DNA of 64,000 nt, from the NCBI RefSeq assembly GCF_017654505.1, contig NC_054541.1, positions 49,811,486 to 49,875,485 on the forward strand, read 5' to 3'. Both the position numbers and the translations under genes were made by a program. A model generated the notes under the pieces. The model was not told the origin of the DNA and searched no databases. It worked only from the letters and a program-made list of their open reading frames with translations. Position 1 is the first letter of the stretch, and each line of letters begins with the position of its first letter. This stretch comes from Polyodon spathula. Taxonomy: Eukaryota; Chordata; Actinopteri; Acipenseriformes; Polyodontidae. This document shows positions 35,401 to 45,974 of this stretch, piece after piece.

Positions 35401-38400
35401 TACAGATGCAAGAGACCAAGTGTGATCAGTTGAGAGCAGATTTAGAAGGGGTCCGATTGTTCAAACTCCCAGCACCTGCTGATTTCAACAATATACCTAA
35501 ACAAGGGGAGTTCAGAAAAGCAGGACTGTGTGCAGGACTAGTGGAAGTTTCTAACCCCTATACAATATTTCACAAACCAGCATTTTGTAAGCTTGTAATG
35601 GGTCCCATTTATTTATCCAGTAAAGCTACTTACCCTTGTTTGGGTAACCGCTATGATTTACTGCAGCCCAGATATAAATACAGTCACTGCAGAAGGGAGA
35701 TCAGTGTCTTTAAATGTAGCCCTGGTTATTTCTGGCTGTCCACTTCCCCTCTGTGACTAAGACACGTAACACCAGCACTACAGACAGTGACGAGTCTGTC
35801 AGCTACAACAAGAGCCATCACATCCTGGTTACTTTTTAAAACCCATAACTTAAAAGCACCAGTCAGCATACATTGTAAACTAAACTGCATTAAGCACCCA
35901 GCTGCAGTATTGAATTCAAGGTTTAAACAGTACCACAAAACCACCTACCACGGAATGCAAAAGCTGTCTGTGACCCTGTGATGTTTGCCAACAGTTCCTT
36001 CTTTGAATGCTGCCCTTGTTACACCACCCCCACCCCCCCCTCCCAAAATTACTGTAAAGGTAAAACAATCATGCCTGTGCTGTAGAACATCGAACAGCAT
36101 CTTTAGTTCTAGCAGTGGAAACAGGTGCTACTAATACAAACTGAAGAGTGAAAACAAATAAATAATAACACTTCTTAGAACTGCTGGAAGTGAAGGTAGC
36201 AAATCTAAAATGCAAATACTCGATTTGCTGAAATATACAATTATAACAAGTACAGATGTTTTGTACTTGTTGCTGTAATATGGGGTTGTTCACATTAATT
36301 AATTCATGTGTATTCGATATATTGTGTGCAGATGACTGCAGTATCTGTGTAGGTAGGAAACAAACTGATAGATTAAACAAAAGGGTCTATGTTGCATTTA
36401 AGGCTTCGGTTGAAACCTTTGCCCGCTTGACTTGAATTTTTGAATTTTATCACAGCAATGTAATGCAGACAGTTTAAAGCAGGATGAGAAGCAGCAAGCA
36501 TTATCAGACTCCACTCGCCCCATGACTAAAGCCGTAGCAAAGAACTTACTTGCAGCTGCACAGGACTAGCCTTCTTCTCGTGGATGAACTGGATGGGTTT
36601 CTTCTTTCAAAAAGGTTTGGATGGGGCATTGGCCAGTTTGCAGACAAAATAACAAACAGCCTCTTCATTACTGCCTTGCAATGTCATGATCTGGTCTTTA
36701 AAGATTGCCGCTAATGTGACAGCCAGGAAATACACTACAGATACATTTCCCCCTAGATAAGTTATCAAGGTTATAGCAGTGAAAATGCATTTTTAAAAGG
36801 GGATCTAATCCATAAGCTATACAATTCTTTATACTACAGTAACAAATACTGTGCTTTGCATCGCTGTGACCAGGTGACCAGAGTCATGCAGGCATCATGG
36901 GTTTAGTGGTGTTCAGTCACCAGCAGGTTACCAGGAAATGCACTAACTGCAAGCTTTGAAGTGTTTTCCTACTGGTTAGTACTGCAAGATGTAACCTGCT
37001 GTACTCTAAGATCTGAGGTTCAATAAGATCCTCTACTGACACCCTGTGCATTGCAATCAGAACATCATTGCTCTATCTTTACAGGCATCCCCAATCGAGG
37101 AGAGCGAGCAGGGAGAAACAGCAGGAGTATCCAATCCCCAATCGAGGAGCGCAAGCAGGGAGAAACAGCAGGAGTATCCAAACCCCAATCGAGGAGAGCA
37201 AGCAGGGAGAAACAGCAGGAGTATCCAATCCCCAATCGAGGAGCGCAAGCAGGGAGAAACAGCAGGAGTATCCAATCCCCAATCGAGGAGCGCAAGCAGG
37301 GAGAAACAGCAGGAGTATCCAATCCCCAATCGAGGAGCGCAAGCAGGGAGAAACAGCAGGAGTATCCAATCCCCAATCGAGGAGCGCAAGCAGGGAGAAA
37401 CAGCAGGAGTATCCAATCCCCAATCGAGGAGAGCGAGCAGGGAGAAACAGCAGGAGTATCCAATCCCCAATCGAGGAGAGCCAGCAGGAGTATCCAATCC
37501 CCAGGAGGAGAGCGCAGGGAGCAGGGAGAGTAGCCCATCCCCAATCGAGGAGAGCGAGCAGGGAGAAACAGCAGGAGTATCCTGGCCAATCGAGGAGCGC
37601 AAGCAGGGAGAAACAGCAGGAGTATCCAATCCCCAATCGAGGAGCGCAAGCAGGGAGAAACAGCAGGAGTATCCAATCCCCAATCGAGGAGAGGGAGCAG
37701 GGAAAAACAGCAAGAGTAGCCCATCCCCAATCGAGGAGAGCGAGCAGAAAGAAACAGCAGGAGTCTCCAATCCCCAATCGAGGAGAGCGAGCAGAGAGAA
37801 ACAGCCGGAGTACATGGAGGATGCTGGCACGAACAGGTGAGCAGGAGAGATTCACATTTAAGACTAGCGTCTTAAACATTTCACGCTAACACATTGCTGA
37901 TCCTGTAATCAGCCCTGCATGCAGCGGTGTAAAAATAACTTCCATGACATTCCTTTGTAATTGCTAGTCCGGCTCACACCCTCCTCCTCTCTCAACTGTC
38001 ATATACAGCAGTATGACACACAGCACCGCGTTACAGCAGCCGCTGTCACAAACACAGCACCGCGTTACAGCAGCCGCTGTCACAAACACAGCACCGCGTT
38101 ACAGCAGCCGCTGTCACAAACACAGCACCGCGTTACAGCAGCCGCTGTCACAAACACAGCACCGCGTTACAGCAGCCGCTGTCACAAACACAGCACCGCG
38201 TTACAGCGGCCGCTGTCACAAACACAGCACCGCGTTACAGCGGCCGCTGTCACAAACACAGCACCGCGTTACAGCGGCCGCTGACACAAACACAGCACCG
38301 CGTTACAGCAGCCGCTGACACAAACACAGCACCGCGTTACAGCGGCCGCTGTCACAAACACAGCACCGCGTTACAGCGGCCGCTGTCACAAACACAGCAC

Positions 38401-40494
38401 CGCGTTACAGCGGCCGCTGACACAAACACAGCACCGCGTTACAGCGGCCGCTGACACAAACACAGCACCGCCTTACAGCGGCCGCTGACACAAACACAGC
38501 ACCGCCTTACAGCAGCCGCTGTCACAAACACAGCACCGCGTTACAGCAGCCGCTGTCACAAACACAGCACCGCGTTACAGCGGCCGCTGTCACAAACACA
38601 GCACCGCGTTACAGCGGCCGCTGTCACAAACACAGCACCGCGTTACAGCGGCCGCTGACACAAACACAGCACCGCGTTACAGCGGCCGCTGACACAAACA
38701 CAGCACCGCGTTACAGCGGCCGCTGACACAAACACAGCACCGCGTTACAGCAGCCGCTGTCACAAACACAGCACCGCGTTACAGCAGCCGCTGACACAAA
38801 CACAGCACCGCGTTACAGCGGCCGCTGTCACAAACACAGCACCGCGTTACAGCAGCCGCTGTCACAAACACAGCACCGCGTTACAGCAGCCGCTGTCACA
38901 AACACAGCACCGCGTTACAGCGGCCGCTGACACAAACACAGCACCGCGTTACAGCAGCCGCTGACACAAACACAGCACCGCGTTACAGCAGCCGCTGACA
39001 CAAACACAGCACCGCGTTACAGCAGCCGCTGTCACAAACACAGCACCGCGTTACAGCAGCCGCTGTCACAAACACAGCACCGCGTTACAGCAGCCGCTGA
39101 CACAAACACAGCACCGCGTTACAGCAGCCGCTGACACAAACACAGCACCGCGTTACAGCAGCCGCTGACACAAACACAGCACCGCGTTACAGCAGCCGCT
39201 GACACAAACACAGCACCGCGTTACAGCAGCCGCTGACACAAACACAGCACCGCGTTACAGCAGCCGCTGACACAAACACAGCACCGCGTTACAGCAGCCG
39301 CTGTCACAAACACAGCACCGCGTTACAGCAGCCGCTGACACAAACACAGCACCGCGTTACAGCAGCCGCTGTCACAAACACAGCACCGCGTTACAGCAGC
39401 CGCTGTCACAAACACAGCACCGCGTTACAGCAGCCGCTGACACAAACACAGCACCGCGTTACAGCAGCCGCTGACACAAACACAGCACCGCGTTACAGCA
39501 GCCGCTGTCACACAGCACCGCGTTACAGCGGCCGCTGACACAAACACAGCACCGCGTTACAGCAGCCGCTGTCACAAACACAGTCCGCCATAGCAATTAC
39601 ACACGAAGGAATGAATGAATGAATGAATCCGCAAAAAGGCAGAAGAAAATGTGTATTCCAGGCAGAATATTACGATCGAGAAGTACTTTTTTTTTTTTTT
39701 AGGCGTTGTATCCTAATTGCGCTGTACTGCACTACAGGTACAGGTAAAATCATTATTTTGTATAGCGCCTTTCATCGTGGAACACCATCACAAAGCGCTT
39801 TACAAGATGCAGGAAATACAAGAAAATCCATAATACTTTAAATAGAGAAATGCATAATACATGATATACAGTGGAAAGTACATAATACATGATAGTAGCG
39901 CAATACATGAAATGGTATAGTAGATACAGTGGAAAGTGCAGAATACATGAAATAGTACAATAGTGGAAAGCGCGGTATACATTATAAATCCCCCCCAAAC
40001 ACTGAGTATATACTAACTTGTCATAGCAGATACAACAGTACATTAAACCGATAACTACACCACTGTAGTCTACACACACACACACACACTGATGCCGTTA
40101 ATTAAAATGAATGAATCATACAGTATTTATGTCACGTTTCTTCATCATGAAATAACTTTATCATGTTCTTATAATGCTAGTAGAGCTCGTACCAGCAACA
40201 TTCGTAATTAATTTCTTGTTATTTATTTATTTATTTTAACAGGTCCAAATGAATGTTTTATTAAAACAGAACAACGCGTGGGCAGAGCAGTAGATGCAGC
40301 AGTAAATAAACACCTCACAGGGCAGGGATATTATGCAGCTGTGTAGTCGTAGTATTTAATATATCAAACTGACCTTCTTTGTATTTTTTCTTCCTCACTA
40401 AGGTGCCTCCCAGCTTTCCCAGCAACGACTCCTCCTTTTTCATCTTGTTGTTAGACTGCAAGGTCGGTGATCGTATTGGATTCATACTCGACAT
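22511..40494 (-). CDS. PARVB: Beta-parvin, complete coding region in 13 exons
   Basis: Beta-parvin (affixin) links integrin-linked kinase and paxillin to actin at focal adhesions. Exons, in transcript order: 40374-40494, 30920-31009, 30091-30161, 29685-29787, 28687-28827, 27573-27688, 26919-26977, 26229-26248, 25939-26000, 25032-25100, 23121-23222, 22859-22931, 22511-22587. The joined length is 1104 bp, giving 367 aa, close to the human 364 aa. All junctions are GT-AG and all phases agree. The N-terminus is basic (KKEESLLGKLGGTLVRKK). CH1 runs from about residue 90 to 200 (LIDWINNELEEDRIIVKDL); CH2 from about 258 to the end (LITFVNKHLNKLNLEVTEL, FADGVYLVLLMGLLEDYF), finishing NYKNAE. The start ATG at 40494 has an in-frame TGA just upstream. 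Alpha-parvin is the nearest alternative. QSSHVTKELTTTTEMM and the position next to gamma-parvin favour beta. Confidence 0.95.
22859..22931 (-). CDS. PARVB: PARVB exon 12
   Basis: VLNVSFAFELMQDGGLKKPK then ARPE; 73 bp, donor GTACGA. Confidence 0.95.
23121..23222 (-). CDS. PARVB: PARVB exon 11 (CH2)
   Basis: FADGVYLVLLMGLLEDYFVP then LHNFFLTPESFEQK; 102 bp, donor GTAAGT. Confidence 0.96.
23337..25007. repeat. Minisatellite, 47-bp unit, about 35 copies
   Basis: Highly uniform units: 'gaagctgcattaataaactg' followed by 'cacaagcctggacctgcagc' and 'cagtaat'. It fills PARVB intron 10 and ends about 25 bp from the donor of exon 10. Near identity suggests recent expansion. Confidence 0.98.
25032..25100 (-). 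CDS. PARVB: PARVB exon 10 (CH2 start)
   Basis: SLITFVNKHLNKLNLEVTEL then ETQ; 69 bp, donor GTGAGA, acceptor 'cgttcgcag'. Confidence 0.96.
25361..25934. repeat. Minisatellite, about 35-bp unit, about 16 copies
   Basis: Units contain 'ctgtgctgtaaccctgcagt' and 'gtgtttctaacagg', with an 'atcc' length variant. In PARVB intron 9; on the minus strand the first unit begins about five bases after the donor of exon 9. Confidence 0.95.
25939..26000 (-). CDS. PARVB: PARVB exon 9
   Basis: (E)RDAFDTLLDHAPDKLSVVKK; 62 bp, donor GTAAAG, acceptor 'ctcttttcag'. Confidence 0.95.
26229..26248 (-). CDS. PARVB: PARVB exon 8, 20-nt microexon
   Basis: Between 'ttgttttatag' and GTGAGT; encodes (E)MMLGRF. Phases are 2 in and 1 out, and it is required to keep exons 7 and 9 in frame. 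Confidence 0.88.
26919..26977 (-). CDS. PARVB: PARVB exon 7
   Basis: KREGLLQSSHVTKELTTTT then first two bases of Glu; 59 bp, donor GTGAGT. Confidence 0.94.
27139..27572. repeat. PARVB: Minisatellite derived from the end of PARVB exon 6
   Basis: In reverse complement the array repeats the end of exon 6 (GTGCAGCTGGTCGTTGTGAAG) with its donor and about ten intron bases. The seven distal copies are a homogenised GC-rich 37-bp form ('gagcagctgcacaggcgcag' plus 'gctccccccttcgcgac'). The copies nearest the exon are closer to the exon sequence. One keeps an intact duplicate exon end and donor at 27484/27483. Confidence 0.9.
27573..27688 (-). CDS. PARVB: PARVB exon 6 (CH1 end)
   Basis: (S)IHCKNLISIVYLLVGLAMHF then QAPIRLPEHVSVQLVVVK; 116 bp, acceptor 'tattttcag', donor GTGAGA. 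The exon end is itself the seed of the adjoining minisatellite. Confidence 0.95.
27836..27936. repeat. 37-bp direct repeat, three copies
   Basis: Unit 'acatctaccatcccagagcg' plus 'aggcgctagccttc', in PARVB intron 5. Confidence 0.9.
28318..28540 (+). mobile_element. Short interspersed repeat with tandem AT-rich tail
   Basis: Core 'ctgtatagcgcctttcatgc', then 'caaagcgcttcacatcacaa', followed by tandem 'actatacaataaaatta' units. The same core occurs at about 39757 with a different tail. It belongs to a dispersed non-coding repeat family. Confidence 0.6.
28687..28827 (-). CDS. PARVB: PARVB exon 5 (CH1)
   Basis: KLSGCKLNIAEVTQSEIGQK then QKLLTVLEAVNELLRP and WSVD; 141 bp, donor GTGAGT, acceptor 'cctcctgcag'. 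Confidence 0.96.
28828..29684. other. PARVB intron 4
   Basis: No gene. Contains a poly-A run of about 33 bp near 29419 and a two-copy 'gagggaagagg' segment near 29596-29650. Confidence 0.5.
29685..29787 (-). CDS. PARVB: PARVB exon 4 (CH1 start)
   Basis: VLIDWINNELEEDRIIVKDL then EEDLYDGQVLQKLF; 103 bp, donor GTGAGT, acceptor 'tgtttcaag'. Confidence 0.96.
30091..30161 (-). CDS. PARVB: PARVB exon 3
   Basis: (E)ENAERSMIDPTSKEDPKFK then ELLR; 71 bp, acceptor 'ctttcttacag', donor GTAATG. Confidence 0.95.
30162..30919. other. PARVB intron 2
   Basis: No gene, RNA or notable repeat seen. Confidence 0.4.
30920..31009 (-). CDS. PARVB: PARVB exon 2
   Basis: (V)SDLREEGKNAINSPLQPSSI then DIHPEDTML; 90 bp, acceptor 'ccttgtttag', donor GTACAT. 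Confidence 0.94.
31120..31195 (-). repeat. CR1-like 3' tail fragment
   Basis: Antisense 'aataagaacatacgagaagt' and 'aggctgttcagcccatcaag', a diverged copy of the CR1-like terminal segment. Confidence 0.5.
31330..31916. repeat. Minisatellite, 72-bp unit, eight copies
   Basis: Unit starts 'cagcttggggatccgagtgg' and contains 'ccctaaccttgaccccaagc'. Each unit holds an inverted pair, AGCTTGGGG and CCCCAAGCT. In PARVB intron 1. Confidence 0.96.
31917..37087. other. PARVB intron 1, no gene recognised
   Basis: About 5 kb without a convincing exon, RNA gene or repeat array. Open frames here (for example about 33876-34343) have no splice context or recognisable domain. Confidence 0.4.
37088..37805. 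repeat. Minisatellite, 47-bp unit, about 15 copies
   Basis: Unit 'ccaatccccaatcgaggagc' plus 'gcaagcagggagaaacagca' and 'ggagtat', with a few internally deleted copies near 37480-37580. In PARVB intron 1. It gives long open frames on both strands that are repeat artefacts. Confidence 0.96.
38016..39583. repeat. CpG-rich minisatellite, 34-bp unit, about 46 copies
   Basis: Unit 'acaaacacagcaccgcgtta' plus 'cagcagccgctgtc'. Two positions vary between copies (cagcAgcc/cagcGgcc and ctgTc/ctgAc); G copies create GCGGCCGC. In PARVB intron 1, 0.8-2.4 kb downstream of exon 1 in transcript direction. Confidence 0.97.
39757..40000 (+). mobile_element. Short interspersed repeat, second copy
   Basis: Core 'ttgtatagcgcctttcatcg' then 'cacaaagcgctttacaagat'. 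It is followed by imperfect tandem 'atacatgaaatagtacaatagtgg'-like units (shown here only as a motif of that type), as in the copy at 28318. Confidence 0.55.
40374..40494 (-). CDS. PARVB: PARVB exon 1 (first coding)
   Basis: MSSMNPIRSPTLQSNNK then MKKEESLLGKLGGTLVRKKK, donor GTCAGT. An in-frame TGA lies 15 bp upstream of the ATG on the minus strand, which fixes the frame. GKLGGTLVRKK is the parvin N-terminal signature. Confidence 0.93.
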
Positions 40495-41580
40495 GCTGCT
40501 CTTGTTTCAACCCAATCAAAACAATAATAATACCAAATCCGTTTTGTAAAGAAGCAGCCTCAACGAGAGGCAGGAAGGAGATGCGGCACACCACACAGGT
40601 AAGACAAATAAAGTGAATTAAAGAACAGGGAAAAACGATGCAGAAAAAACAAAGAAAGATTGCTTTCCATATAGCACAGGGAACAAAGCACCCCGCTTTC
40701 CTCACAGCGCCAGCCGACGGATTGGATGTCTGCATGGAAACAGTACACGGGCACTTCTGATGACCCCATGCAAAACTCACGGCACTAAACGAGGAGTCAT
40801 CGCTAATAATCCCTTGCGGTTTGAAACACTTTGTGTTCATTTGAAATCATTTCAATGGGGTTGTCCCAGTTTTCGGTTTTTGTTTTGTTGTCCTGCTCAG
40901 AAACAGTAAAATTGTTGAATCGCCGTGGTTTTGCAATTGTGTTTGAGTTCGAAACTGTGGCAGTGTGCTCAGCAAGTTGACAGCACGGTAATTTATTAAA
41001 CAAAAAGGACATTTCGGGGTTACTTGTTAAATCATTCGGATTATGTGTTTATAGTCAATGTTCCGTTTAACTTCCTGAACCAGGGCTAGTTTTTGCCCCT
41101 AATACCTCCAAGGAAAAAATTGCACAAACAATTATGTGGTGGAACGTTTAATATAAACTGAATTTATTAATAGAGGATTCATGCAAGTAGCACTGAAAAT
41201 CCACCTTTAAATAACACCAAAAGCACATCATGTGAATCCCTATTACAGTAGATTCTAGTTAATTGCATAACCCAGGTGCCTGCTGTAACAGTTTTATGCA
41301 ATTAACCAGCCTATGTAAGTACCAGTAACATATACAATGTAATACATGTAATTGTATACCTGATGATTGCATCCAGTTGTGAAGTACATTTCTTTTGAAA
41401 ATATATGTCTCTGTGGCAGGGTAGACATAGCCCTGCACACAGTGAGTGGGGCGGGCAAAGCCCTGCTTTAAATAACCATTGTGTGTATAAATTCTATTGT
41501 AAACAGTGTACTATGATTTGAAAAAGGAAATGTATTGTTTGGTTTGGATGTGGTCTGGCAGAGGCAATGGTAGCAGCTTG
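40495..41580. other. PARVB 5' flank
   Basis: Should contain the PARVB 5' UTR and promoter. No clear TATA box or dense CpG island was recognised. A 'tgtggcagggtagacatagc' segment at about 41412 resembles the start of an LTR-type repeat. Confidence 0.35.
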
Positions 41581-44154
41581 TGCGTGGTCAGCACTGAATT
41601 AATTGAGAGTTGCTGTCCACCACGCAGATATTACAGCTCGTGCGTGGTCGGCACTGAATTAATTGAGAGTTGCTGTCCACCACGCAGATATTACAGCTCG
41701 TGCGTGGTCGGCACTGAATTAATTGAGAGTTGCTGTCCACCACGCAGATATTACAGCTCGTGCGTGGTCGGCACTGAATTAATTGAGAGTTGCTGTCCAC
41801 CACGCAGATATTACAGCTCGTGCGTGGTCGGCACTGAATTAATTGAGAGTTGCTGTCCACCACGCAGATATTACAGCTTGTGCGTGGTCGGCACTGAATT
41901 AATTGAGAGTTGCTGTCCACCACGCAGATATTACAGCTCGTGCGTGGTCGGCACTGAATTAATTGAGAGTTGCTGTCCACCACGCAGATATTACAGCTCG
42001 TGCGTGGTCGGCACTGAATTAATTGAGAGTTGCTGTCCACCACGCAGATATTACAGCTCGTGCGTGGTCTGCACTGAATTAATTGAGAGTTGCTGTCCAC
42101 CACGCAGATATTACAGCTCGTGCGTGGTCTGCACTGAATTAATTGAGAGTTGCTGTCCACCACGCAGATATTACAGCTCGTGCGTGGTCTGCACTGAATT
42201 AATTGAGAGTTGCTGTCCACCACGCAGATATTACAGCTCGTGCGTGGTCGGCACTGAATTAATTGAGAGTTGCTGTCCACCACGCAGATATTACAGCTCG
42301 TGCGTGGTCGGCACTGAATTAATTGAGAGTTGCTGTCCACCACGCAGATATTACAGCTCGTGCGTGGTCGGCACTGAATTAATTGAGAGTTGCTGTCCAC
42401 CACGCAGATATTACAGCTCGTGCGTGGTCGGCACTGAATTAATTGAGAGTTGCTGTCCACCACGCAGATATTACAGCTCGTGCGTGGTCTGCACTGAATT
42501 AATTGAGAGTTGCTGTCCACCACGCAGATATTACAGCTCGTGCGTGGTCGGCACTGAATTAATTGAGAGTTGCTGTCCACCACGCAGATATTACAGCTCG
42601 TGCGTGGTCGGCACTGAATTAATTGAGAGTTGCTGTCCACCACGCAGATATTACAGCTCGTGCGTGGTCGGCACTGAATTAATTGAGAGTTGCTGTCCAC
42701 CACGCAGATATTACAGCTCGTGCGTGGTCGGCACTGAATTAATTGAGAGTTGCTGTCCACCACGCAGATATTACAGCTCGTGCGTGGTCGGCACTGAATT
42801 AATTGAGAGTTGCTGTCCACCACGCAGATATTACAGCTCGTGCGTGGTCGGCACTGAATTAATTGAGAGTTGCTGTCCACCACGCAGATATTACAGCTCG
42901 TGCGTGGTCGGCACTGAATTAATTGAGAGTTGCTGTCCACCACGCAGATATTACAGCTCGTGCGTGGTCGGCACTGAATTAATTGAGAGTTGCTGTCCAC
43001 CACGCAGATATTACAGCTCGTGCGTGGTCGGCACTGAATTAATTGAGAGTTGCTGTCCACCACGCAGATATTACAGCTCGTGCGTGGTCGGCACTGAATT
43101 AATTGAGAGTTGCTGTCCACCACGCAGATATTACAGCTCGTGCGTGGTCGGCACTGAATTAATTGAGAGTTGCTGTCCACCACGCAGATATTACAGCTCG
43201 TGCGTGGTCTGCACTGAATTAATTGAGAGTTGCTGTCCACCACGCAGATATTACAGCTCGTGCGTGGTCGGCACTGAATTAATTGAGAGTTGCTGTCCAC
43301 CACGCAGATATTACAGCTCGTGCGTGGTCGGCACTGAATTAATTGAGAGTTGCTGTCCACCACGCAGATATTACAGCTCGTGCGTGGTCGGCACTGAATT
43401 AATTGAGAGTTGCTGTCCACCACGCAGATATTACAGCTCGTGCGTGGTCGGCACTGAATTAATTGAGAGTTGCTGTCCACCACGCAGATATTACAGCTCG
43501 TGCGTGGTCGGCACTGAATTAATTGAGAGTTGCTGTCCACCACGCAGATATTACAGCTCGTGCGTGGTCGGCACTGAATTAATTGAGAGTTGCTGTCCAC
43601 CACGCAGATATTACAGCTCGTGCGTGGTCGGCACTGAATTAATTGAGAGTTGCTGTCCACCACGCAGATATTACAGCTCGTGCGTGGTCGGCACTGAATT
43701 AATTGAGAGTTGCTGTCCACCACGCAGATATTACAGCTCGTGCGTGGTCTGCACTGAATTAATTGAGAGTTGCTGTCCACCACGCAGATATTACAGCTCG
43801 TGCGTGGTCGGCACTGAATTAATTGAGAGTTGCTGTCCACCACGCAGATATTACAGCTCGTGCGTGGTCGGCACTGAATTAATTGAGAGTTGCTGTCCAC
43901 CACGCAGATATTACAGCTCGTGCGTGGTCGGCACTGAATTAATTGAGAGTTGCTGTCCACCACGCAGATATTACAGCTCGTGCGTGGTCGGCACTGAATT
44001 AATTGAGAGTTGCTGTCCACCACGCAGATATTACAGCTCGTGCGTGGTCGGCACTGAATTAATTGAGAGTTGCTGTCCACCACGCAGATATTACAGCTCG
44101 TGCGTGGTCGGCACTGAATTAATTAAGAGTTGCTGTCCACCACGCAGATATTAA
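41581..44154. repeat. Minisatellite, exact 60-bp unit, 43 copies
   Basis: Unit 'tgcgtggtcggcactgaatt' plus 'aattgagagttgctgtccac' plus 'cacgcagatattacagctcg'. Almost invariant; the main variant is G to T at unit position 10 in six copies. Because 60 is a multiple of three and the unit lacks stops in one frame per strand, it makes frames of over 800 codons on both strands. A partial extra copy follows at about 44200-44240. Confidence 0.98.
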
Positions 44155-44240
44155 AAACGTGTGCGGTATGTGACCACCTGGAAGTTGGTTCCTTATTCCC
44201 GCAGATATTACAGCTCGTGCGTGGTCGGCACTGAATTAAT

Positions 44241-45401
44241 TGTTCCTTATTCATGGTGTAGCTGACAAAGCATCGTGTCCTTTGTGTTTTAATTCATTTA
44301 CACATCTCCCTCAATTAATATATTGCTGCGATTTAAAAAATAATCGCTCCTTTAAAAAAAAAAAAAAGAAAATATTAATAACAAATCTGAATCAGCAGCA
44401 TACGGCACCCTGTACTATCCGCTTGATTTTACCCCATTTACCCCCTTAGACGCCTTGCCCAGTAAATATCGGTAATAATAGGGACCATCTCCTCTTTGCA
44501 AAAGCACCAAAGATTTTAGTGAGCAAATCGTACCCCAGAAGCCTCTTTTTTATTTCCATAACATATATAACATGTTCATATCATAGTGACGTTTAAAGCG
44601 TATTCCCATGCCCAACAGACGAGTGTGGAAACATGCACTCGCCTCTGTCCAGCACACTGCCTTCCTTCTGTTCCTTTAATGCGGTCCTATTAGCATGTGG
44701 TAATGCATCAGTAATTAGAAACATGAGATGCAAATGTATTCTAGGTGGACATTCAATATGCACATAGCACAATCAAATTGAATTTGGCGAAAGCCCTAAT
44801 TCGTCTGAATATACCAATGTCTGTGCTATAATTGCGATGCACTAGTTCCAATAACAGCGCACGGCTGGCTCAGATAGGGTCGGAGTAACAGTCCACTCAG
44901 CTTCACATAGAGATGTTGGTACCATGTGCAGTACAATTGCTTAGTGTTTAAAGTTTTCTGATCAACTGCTCGTCCGTGTTATGTTACAATATTGATGATA
45001 TTCACTTCAACTGCGATGCAATGTTGAACGTACAGTACTACAGAACCCTACCCCCCTTCCGCACACACTGCATGGGCGGATCAGTTATGTGTTTTATCAC
45101 TGAGTATTGTATTGATATGATGGACAACGGTAGTGTGTTTACATATACAGTTCTATGTGTGTTCTTCACTGCTCCACAGGTATATCAGCATCCAACGTGT
45201 GCCATCAAAGTATAGAAATGAAGATTGAGAGAAGGATGAAGAGGGGAGGGGGGGTCCTGCCTGTTATCTTTGCTGTGTGTTGTCACACACCTGTAAATTA
45301 ATTGTATTAATATGTCATACACCCATCTTGTGGCCTGTTGCTTTATTTGGCTATTAAAATCACTCACTGCATTACTTTGAGTTTTGAATCTTTCGCTTTT
45401 G

Positions 45402-45432
<31 letters not shown>

Positions 45433-45485
45433 TTTCTATTTATTATTTATTTATTTGACTTGTTGTTTTTCTGAGTCAGGAACGA
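44241..45485. other. Intergenic, no gene recognised
   Basis: Unremarkable AT-rich sequence ending in a (ttat)n microsatellite at about 45407-45455. Confidence 0.4.
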
Positions 45486-45767
45486 TTGGTAAATCGCATA
45501 GTAGAGGAGGGGTTTTCAGTTCATAATTCCCTGATTACAGCGATGCCTTTATCGACCCCACTAGAATCAGAGGCTGCAGAAGAGGGTGAATGGGGAATGT
45601 CTGAGTGCGCAGAGGAAGAAGACGATGATGGAGAGGTTTCTGACTTCTTGCAGCTCGCCGACCTCCCGGCCAGCCAAACCTCTAAGCGAAAACTATCTAC
45701 ACTTGATCAGATAAATTGTTTGTTAGGTAAGACAAAAGGTAAGGGGGGGGGGGGGGGGGGGGGTTGA
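45486..45767 (+). pseudogene. Tx1/L1-like LINE ORF1 C-terminal fragment
   Basis: The open frame ends in LSTLDQINCLLGKTKGK, which resembles the conserved C-terminal TLEQIN..L.KTKGK motif of fish Tx1-type ORF1 proteins. A run of about 23 G then replaces the sequence. It has no start of its own. Confidence 0.45.
45738..45764. repeat. Poly-G run in LINE ORF1 fragment
   Basis: An uninterrupted run of over 20 G. A second run of similar length occurs at about 46170-46191. Confidence 0.95.
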
Positions 45768-45974
45768 CATTACATAATATTTCCCTGACTTTCTGCCAAT
45801 ATTATTCTCTGGCTGAATTTGATCAGAAAAAAACGTTATCGCTTGAAAACATTTGTTAGTGTTTTTCGCAAATGTTTAAGAAAAGTTAAGCATTAAAATG
45901 GATTATTATTTTACATTGCATAATTTTATCCTTGTTTTATTTTTTTCAATGTGTGCCTCACTTCGCTATCTATG

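Noticed and set aside
37046..37889. Frames of about 220-273 codons on both strands
   Set aside because: They come from the 47-bp minisatellite in PARVB intron 1; no flanking coding signal.
38016..39583. CRISPR-like regular array
   Set aside because: Units are contiguous with no unique spacers; this is a eukaryotic minisatellite.
41506..44154. Open frames of 882 (plus) and 831 (minus) codons
   Set aside because: They are produced by a stop-free 60-bp tandem unit whose length is a multiple of three; there is no domain, promoter or splice context.
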